In this document: in pieces, positions 13,105-13,602 of the stretch | Position numbering within the stretch: position 1 is the first letter of the stretch | Layout of the letters: every line of letters begins with the position of its first letter | Assembly: GCA_003447235.1 (NCBI GenBank) | Contig: DLZV01000037.1 | Location: 1-13,602, forward strand | DNA: 13,602 nt | Source: Prevotella sp. | Lineage (GTDB): Bacteria > Bacteroidota > Bacteroidia > Bacteroidales > Bacteroidaceae | Reading direction: 5' to 3' | Notes under the pieces: model-generated | Seen by the model: only the letters and a program-made list of their open reading frames with translations | Databases searched by the model: none | What the model was told of the DNA's origin: nothing | Made by a program: the position numbers and the translations under genes

Positions 13105-13214
13105 GAGACTTGCGGAACAAACCCATAGAGGGCCCGCGACGGGCTTCTCTTACGACAGGGGCGAGGGATAAATAATCATCGGCGCTGGTCCTAAGCTACC
13201 ATCGGCAAGGTCTC
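13105..13214 (+). ncRNA. potentially structured leader (or small RNA) upstream of the HU-like gene
   Basis: GAGACTTGC (13105-13113) can pair with GCAAGGTCTC (13205-13214) with one bulge, closing a domain of about 110 nt. Inside, GCCCG (13132-13136) pairs with CGGGC (13140-13144) over a CGA loop, and TGGT (13186-13189) may pair with ACCA (13198-13201). It begins right at the predicted transcription start. It may be a regulatory leader of the HU-like gene or a separate small RNA. I do not recognise the family. Confidence 0.4.
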
Positions 13215-13246
13215 CATTTTGAACACCTTTAAACACCTTAAACGCA

Positions 13247-13602
13247 ATGATCAATTACAGTATCACGGCAAGAGCCGTCAACAACAAACTCTTCGAGATC
13301 AACCAGGCCAAGGCCCGCATCGCTCAAGCAAAGGCCGAGGGCAAGCAGCCCGACCCCAAGGACGAGGCACTCGTCGAGACCGTCGTCACCAACTATTTCG
13401 CCACGGCACAATACACCGAGGTGATGGGCATCGAGAAGTTTGCCCGCCACATCGCCGACCACGGCACGACCTACTCCCGCGCCGACATCATGGCGATCCT
13501 CTACATGGCAGTAGATTGCATGCGCGAGCAACTGCTGGAGGGCAAGAAGATCCGCCTCGGCGAGCTCGGCGACTTCTCCGTAGCGCTCAGCAGCAAGGGC
13601 GC
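13247..13602 (+). CDS. HU-like DNA-binding protein (HU-HIG type), 3' end beyond window
   Basis: The frame from ATG 13247 (MINYSITARAVNNKLFEIN) stays open to the end of the window, 118 codons. It resembles the N-terminal HU-like domain of Bacteroidetes HU-HIG proteins (Bvu_2165 type): VMGIEKFARHIADHGTTYSRADI is the helical dimer part, and EGKKIRLGELGDFSVALSSKG matches the beta-arm entry with the HU signature glycines. Such proteins usually have a C-terminal immunoglobulin-like domain, which would lie outside this window. They are expected to bind DNA as nucleoid-like proteins, though roles are poorly known. The start is preceded by A-rich sequence. A strong promoter and a structured leader are upstream. 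Confidence 0.85.
   Translation, partial: MINYSITARAVNNKLFEINQAKARIAQAKAEGKQPDPKDEALVETVVTNYFATAQYTEVMGIEKFARHIADHGTTYSRADIMAILYMAVDCMREQLLEGKKIRLGELGDFSVALSSKG

Overview
This window most likely comes from a member of the Bacteroidales, possibly Prevotellaceae. Three things point there. Intergenic -7 boxes have the Bacteroidetes form TAnnTTTG. The last gene is an HU-like protein of the Bacteroidetes-specific HU-HIG type. The gene set also fits: a cytosolic M49 dipeptidyl peptidase III, a YidE/AspT-type transporter and a COG2509 flavoprotein. Coding regions are clearly G+C-rich with G/C at third positions, while intergenic DNA is A+T-rich and full of short repeats.

Layout. Positions 177-1406 (minus) hold a COG0523/CobW-type GTPase with a His-rich metal-binding stretch, with its own promoter and a leader built of tandem repeats. 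Facing away from it are a YafV-type omega-amidase gene (1890-2654, plus), interrupted by an in-frame TGA, and an FAD-dependent dehydrogenase (2837-4456, plus). A repeat-rich gap follows, then a small DNA-alkylation-repair-like gene (4748-5365, minus). Next is a tight minus-strand operon: panB (8758-9576), an MFS transporter (7573-8748) and dipeptidyl peptidase III (5600-7570), with gaps of only 9 and 2 bases. A YidE/AspT-family transporter with two RCK_C domains (9778-11475, minus) has its own promoter and a clear intrinsic terminator. About 1.77 kb without a convincing gene follows (11476-13246). The window ends inside an HU-like DNA-binding protein gene (13247 onward, plus) with a textbook -33/-7 promoter and a leader of about 150 nt that can fold.

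The protein-coding part is mostly ordinary housekeeping and transport. The unusual part is the intergenic DNA. Nearly every gap holds a different degenerate tandem array (unit lengths 8-9, 18-19, 20 or 30 bp), several of them starting at the first or last codons of a gene. There are also long inverted repeats, a 50-bp perfect palindrome, a 38-bp-stem hairpin and a nested palindromic element. I did not find a convincing new multi-gene system. The repeat families, the repeat-built GTPase leader and the HU leader are the parts most worth a second look.
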